64,000 nt of DNA from Bimuria novae-zelandiae CBS 107.79 (lineage: Eukaryota; Ascomycota; Dothideomycetes; Pleosporales; Didymosphaeriaceae): assembly GCA_010015655.1 (NCBI GenBank), contig ML976683.1, positions 478,722 to 542,721 of the forward strand. The letters run 5' to 3'. Of this stretch, positions 60,024 through 64,000 are shown piece after piece. The notes below the pieces were generated by a model. The model was not told the DNA's origin. It made no database searches and saw only the letters and a program-made list of their open reading frames with translations. How positions within the stretch are numbered: the first letter of the stretch is position 1; each line of letters opens with the position of its first letter. The position numbers were made by a program, and so were the translations under genes.

Positions 60024-61058
60024 TCAGATTATTTGCTGATTATCACAATTAATAGTGATGAGGGAATCGCTGAGGTTGATCTTCAGCTCCTTTAGTAATC
60101 GGGATGTGAATAGAGCCTCCTTGGCAACCTGCGAGAGAGCTAGTAATTCGGCCTCTGTGGTTGATGTAGTGACTGTATCTTGCTTGTTTGCTTTCCAGGC
60201 AATCAGACCGCCAAATAGCTTAATAATGTATCCTTGCGAGCTCTTGCGGTCGAGCGTATTGTCGGCAAAGGATGCATCGCTTGCCACTTCCAAAGTATCT
60301 ACACCCCTGAACTGAAGACCTAGTGATCTAGTATCAGCAAGATAGAGGAGAACTTGGTCGGCAGCCGCTTGGTGATCTTTGCTCGGGTTCGACAAGAATC
60401 GTGATAGTCGAGAACTTGCGAAGGCGATATCCGGTCGCGTGGTCACCGCAGCGTAGAGGATTGAACCTATCTTCCGCTGATATCGATTGACTTCAGTCTT
60501 GCTGGCGAGCCCTGAGCGTGGGAGCAGTTCGACTGCTGCCATCGGGGTATCGTGGCGAATCTCATGGTGATCAACGAGGCGTGATATTTTGTCGATATAT
60601 GAAGCTTGGGATAGCCAGAGATTTCGATTTGGTCGATCCCTAATGACTTCGACTCCCAGAAACCACTGTAGGTCATTGCCACCAGTGAGTGTGAATTTGG
60701 TTCTTATTGCTGCTAGAGCAGTTTCAGCAGCTTGCTTCTGTAACTTGTCGTAAGCAATAATAAGGTCATCCACATAGAAAAAGATGATGATGCCATCCTT
60801 AATAAGACAGCATGGCTCGTGGGGCACTGTTTCAAAGCCAATATCGCGGAGCGTTGATGTGAACTCTCTCTGCCAAAGTAGTGGAGATATGCGCAGTCCG
60901 TAGAGGGCTTTATGTAGTTGGAGGACTGTGCCTGCTCGAGAGTAGCCGCGGGGCATTCTCATGTAGATTTCTCTGTCCAGTTTTGCGTGAACGAAAGCGT
61001 TGGTAACGTCGTGTTGGATAAGCTCTAGGTCGAATCGAGCTGCAATTGCTATAAGCAT
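60024..61058 (-). pseudogene. copia 4 reverse transcriptase and RNase H core
   Basis: 344 open codons. The reverse transcriptase palm has VTNAFVHAKLDREIYMRMP and FFYVDDLIIAY (both catalytic Asp present); the thumb has RPDIAFASSRLSRF; RNase H has EVASDASFAD and STTEAELLALSQ. These domains copy element RNA into DNA in cytoplasmic particles. The piece is bounded upstream by stops in the integrase-RT linker, so no full polyprotein can be made. Conservation of all catalytic residues suggests recent inactivation. Confidence 0.85.
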
Positions 61059-63659
61059 GTGGAAGGATTGTCCTGTAAGCGTTGCGGCGTAGGTTTCTTG
61101 CGATGTAAGATGTCTTTATTAGTCACCTCTTATAACTAGTCGTGCCTTGCACTTCTGTAGCCGATGGTGTTTGTTAAACTTATAGGTATATACCCACATG
61201 TAATTAAGGATCTGATGTCCTGCTGCTTTCACTAGGGAGGTGGCTACCTTACTCCAGGACTTTATCTTATAGTGACTCTAGAGATGGGATTTCTTGGCTT
61301 CTTTCTACAAGTAATGTAGTGGATGATCCTCGAGTTTGTCTTTGTAGGTAGGTGGTTCTAGTAGTAAGCTTTAGTAAGGTTTCTTACTAGCAACGATTAT
61401 GCGCTTTAGCTGTGCCTTATCGAGCGTCTTTTTATTAATAAGACCACGGGGTCCTGCTTCTGTACCTGCCATAAAGGCGGCGGCCTAAGGGCTCGTCTGT
61501 CGTTGCCTAGTCTGCACTATTGGGGATAGTTTAGCTTAATCGCCTCCTGCCATTAGTTATGCAAGGAGTGTCACTGGTGGTGGCGTTAAGGGAGGCGTTA
61601 GATATTTGTACCTAACTTTCCTGCCTTGCCTGTACTTGGGAGCTCTTTTAACCTCTTCCTCTAATACTTTACTAATTGTTTTATCCTTAAAGAAGGACTT
61701 GGTGGCTTGCTCTTGTTAAGGTGAGGGAGGTAACTCTACTAATCGCACCTAGGCTGCTATTTCTTCTAATGTGCTGTGCATAAGGTTGTCTATTAGGTCT
61801 TTGGTTTGGCCTAAGAATATAGTATCCTCGTCGAAAATCACGTTGCGAGTACTAATTGTCTTTGCTAGGGAGGGGATCTATATCCTTTAGATATTGGTTA
61901 ATCTGTAGCTAACTAGATAGCCTATCTAAGCTTTAGGGTCTAGCCGCTGGAGCTTGCTCTTGCCACGTTTAGTGTTATTAGTTATGGCGAAGGCTTTGTA
62001 GCTATAGGCTTTTAAGTAAGTTTAATTTAGCTTCTTTGGTTAGGTGATAATGCCGTTCTAAAAAGCTACTATCGTAAAGAACACTTCGTATGGTAATCGC
62101 TATTAATTAGCGTAGTTCGGGGTTCGATTATAGAGGTAGACTACGGCTCGGGTAATCTTAGGCCATATCTGCCAAGGTAGGTTAGAGTTAAGTCGCATCG
62201 CACGCGCTTTCTCCTTAATTACACCCCCTAAGCGCTTAGCCCCTCTATTTTGTGCTTAAGTATCGGGTGCTAAGGGCTTGATCTTAATCCCTTGCGCTAA
62301 GCACTACTTCTTAACGTCTGCCTTAATGGAGAAGATCTCGTTGTTAGATTTAATTACTTTTACTGTAGCATTATATTATACTTTTATAAATAGTATAAAA
62401 GTGCTAAGTTACTTAATAATAGATCGTGCTGGGCGATTGTCCTTAAAGTAGAAGTCCCATGCGAAGCCAGAGAATCGATTAGTAATTAGCATTTAGCTCT
62501 TCTCTCTTGTTAAGCTTTCTACTTCGTAGTCGTGAAAATCGATTGCGACTCGCTCGCCGGGGCCTTCAGTTAGCTCCCTAGCTTGCCGGCGTATTTGCCA
62601 TTTTAGTTTTGCTTTGCCGCAGGCGTTACACTTAATAGTAGGGAGGCCTTTAATCCTTACCCCCTTAGATTACTGTACGAGGTGTTTGAGAGCCTAAGGG
62701 CCTGGATGGCCTAATCGTTGGTGCCAGGTTAATGCGTCTGCCTTCTGCGGTCTTCGTTTGGTGCGTGTGTTGGTCTTGTGGGTGGCATGTGCAGCTTTAG
62801 TAGGAGTGCCTGCGGGCCTTGTCTTGTGTTCTAACACCCACTGTCCATGCAACTCTTAAAGTTCTGCTAGTACAGTGTTGTCTCTTCTCCTTAGAGTCGT
62901 TGGGTCTGCCCTTGTGTCCCACCAAAGGCCTTGCCTCCGGAGTAATCGGAACGATACAAGGTTGCAGAGCAGATTAGGGCAATAGGCGATATTGTCTAGC
63001 CGTATTATTCGATTGCCACTTGCACTCCGTACGTTGAGATGGACGCTCCCGTATCCTTTAATCCATATTTGTGTATTCCCTGCCTATATGAAGTCTCCTG
63101 GCGCCGGTAGCCGGTATGAGACAAAGCGATCGATGTCGTTGAAGATATGACAGGTTGTGCCTGAATCGAGTATGGCTGAGCATCGCAGTGGGTACGTGTT
63201 TAGGTCGGTGTGGATAGAGGCGGCGTTGAAGCTCGCTAGGATTTCAGTGATCTTGCGTCCATCTAGTCACTTATTATTAGCCTTAGTAATTCGAGTTGGA
63301 GTGGGAGTATGCGATGATTTAATTCTAGGTGTTTAAGACCTTAGTCTTTTTACTATTCTTAACTTCTCTTAGAAGTCGGTATTATGTTCTAGCCTAAGCT
63401 TAACTAGCTTTACCATAAGAGGGTTCGCTCTAAACTAGTCTGGCTACTTATCTAGAAAGGCATAGAAACAGTCTTAAAGACTATAGCGTAGGTTATAAGC
63501 AGGGTAATAATTGCCACTAACTGTTATTAGCTTAAGGCTCTAAGGCGACTGCTTAGATTTAGTACGTTAACTATCGTTTCGTTGTTTATAATTCTAAGGT
63601 CTTCCCCGACTTTTAGATAATGCTGCTTTATCCACAAGAGAGGCGTCCCTGTCTGTGGC

Positions 63660-63857
63660 CTAAACGGATTCACCGTTAGCGAGAGATGAACCTGCAGTAG
63701 CAAAAGCGCCCTTTTGTTTGCCCTTGATCGGGTGCTGCAGGATCATGTGGTCTCGGAAGAGTTTCATTATGTGCTTCCGTGAGACAGCTGCATCCTTGCT
63801 TCCATATTGCTGGAAGGTCGTTACCCACATAGGTGCGACATGGATAACTGCCTTCAT
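63660..63857 (-). pseudogene. copia 4 gag fragment
   Basis: A 65-codon piece with KLFRDHMILQHPIKGKQ and GAFATAGSS, aligning with the gag piece of copia 3 at 26,958-27,149. It is flanked by stops, and the zinc motif seen in copia 3 was not traced here. It forms the nucleocapsid of virus-like particles in active relatives. Confidence 0.65.
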
Positions 63858-64000
63858 GAAGTCTTCTTTAACTAAGTCTAGCCTTTAAAGTTCTGCGACG
63901 CGATTAGTCTCTGCTTCTGTGGCTACGTGATCGTACTTAGATAGCCATGTAGCCTATAATCTAGCTATTCTTATTGGTTTAAGAGCTTCTTGGTATCTTG

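Larger units (their letters stand above)
59452..64000 (-). mobile_element. Ty1/copia retrotransposon (copia 4), minus strand, runs off the window
   Basis: Same family as copia 3: the LTR begins TGTCCGATTA, the reverse transcriptase is nearly identical in protein, and gag shares HPIKGKQ-GAFAT. The 3' LTR is at 59,452-59,674 and the 5' LTR lies beyond the window. From left to right on the plus strand come RNase H and reverse transcriptase (59,742-61,058), integrase (about 61,900-62,650), protease and gag (to the edge). The RT/RNase H part is almost intact, while the integrase and gag part has many TAG/TAA stops. Confidence 0.85.

Overview
This window looks like nuclear DNA of a filamentous ascomycete (Pezizomycotina; Dothideomycetes is my weak guess). 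The genes are split by short introns of about 45-105 bases with fungal splice signals (GTAAGT/GTGAGT donors, CTAAC/CTGAC branch sites). They sit in GC-balanced islands between AT-rich blocks of dead transposons. In those blocks, codons for Gln or Arg have become TAG, TAA or TGA. Where two copies of one element can be compared, the differences are mostly C-to-T or G-to-A. This is the signature of repeat-induced point mutation (RIP).

Layout. (1) 1-35,300 is nested, RIP-degraded transposon DNA. A Ty1/copia element is split in its reverse transcriptase by a TIR-bearing element (3,812-12,076), which itself holds a second copia on the minus strand (4,249-10,459). Then come a Ty3/gypsy relic with a MITE and a solo LTR inside it, several Fot1/pogo-type DNA transposons (two cases of one inside another), a copia with intact LTRs and target-site duplication (25,972-31,294) and a gypsy solo LTR (31,317-31,794). 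(2) 35,500-45,800 is a gene island with five genes: a cytochrome-b5-fused front-end desaturase (sphingolipid delta-8 type), a phosphatidylserine-decarboxylase-family enzyme resembling fungal aromatic amino acid decarboxylases, a four-helix membrane protein with a proline/glutamine-rich tail, a mitochondrial-looking OXNAD1-like flavin oxidoreductase, and a monoacylglycerol-lipase-like hydrolase. (3) 45,800-54,612 is bounded by ~50-base inverted repeats and holds a full-length chromodomain gypsy element (46,294-53,381). (4) 55,119-56,449 is an alpha/beta hydrolase gene. A Tc1/mariner-type element with an intact DD34E transposase (56,594-58,295) lies just upstream of it. (5) 58,310-64,000 is a pogo relic cut by a second member of the 25,972 copia family, which runs off the window.

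Several island genes touch lipid chemistry (desaturase, PSD-family enzyme, two alpha/beta hydrolases). Nothing in the sequence shows that they form one pathway; the grouping may be chance. I found no clear evidence of a wholly new system. The strongest unusual signals are the MITE with telomere-like TTAGGG motifs in its ends, the unclassified TIR element that splits a copia gene, the (G)25 tract between inverted arms, an antisense reading frame inside the chromodomain gypsy, and the un-RIPed mariner element in a gene's upstream region. Exon boundaries were worked out by hand from splice signals and protein-family continuity.
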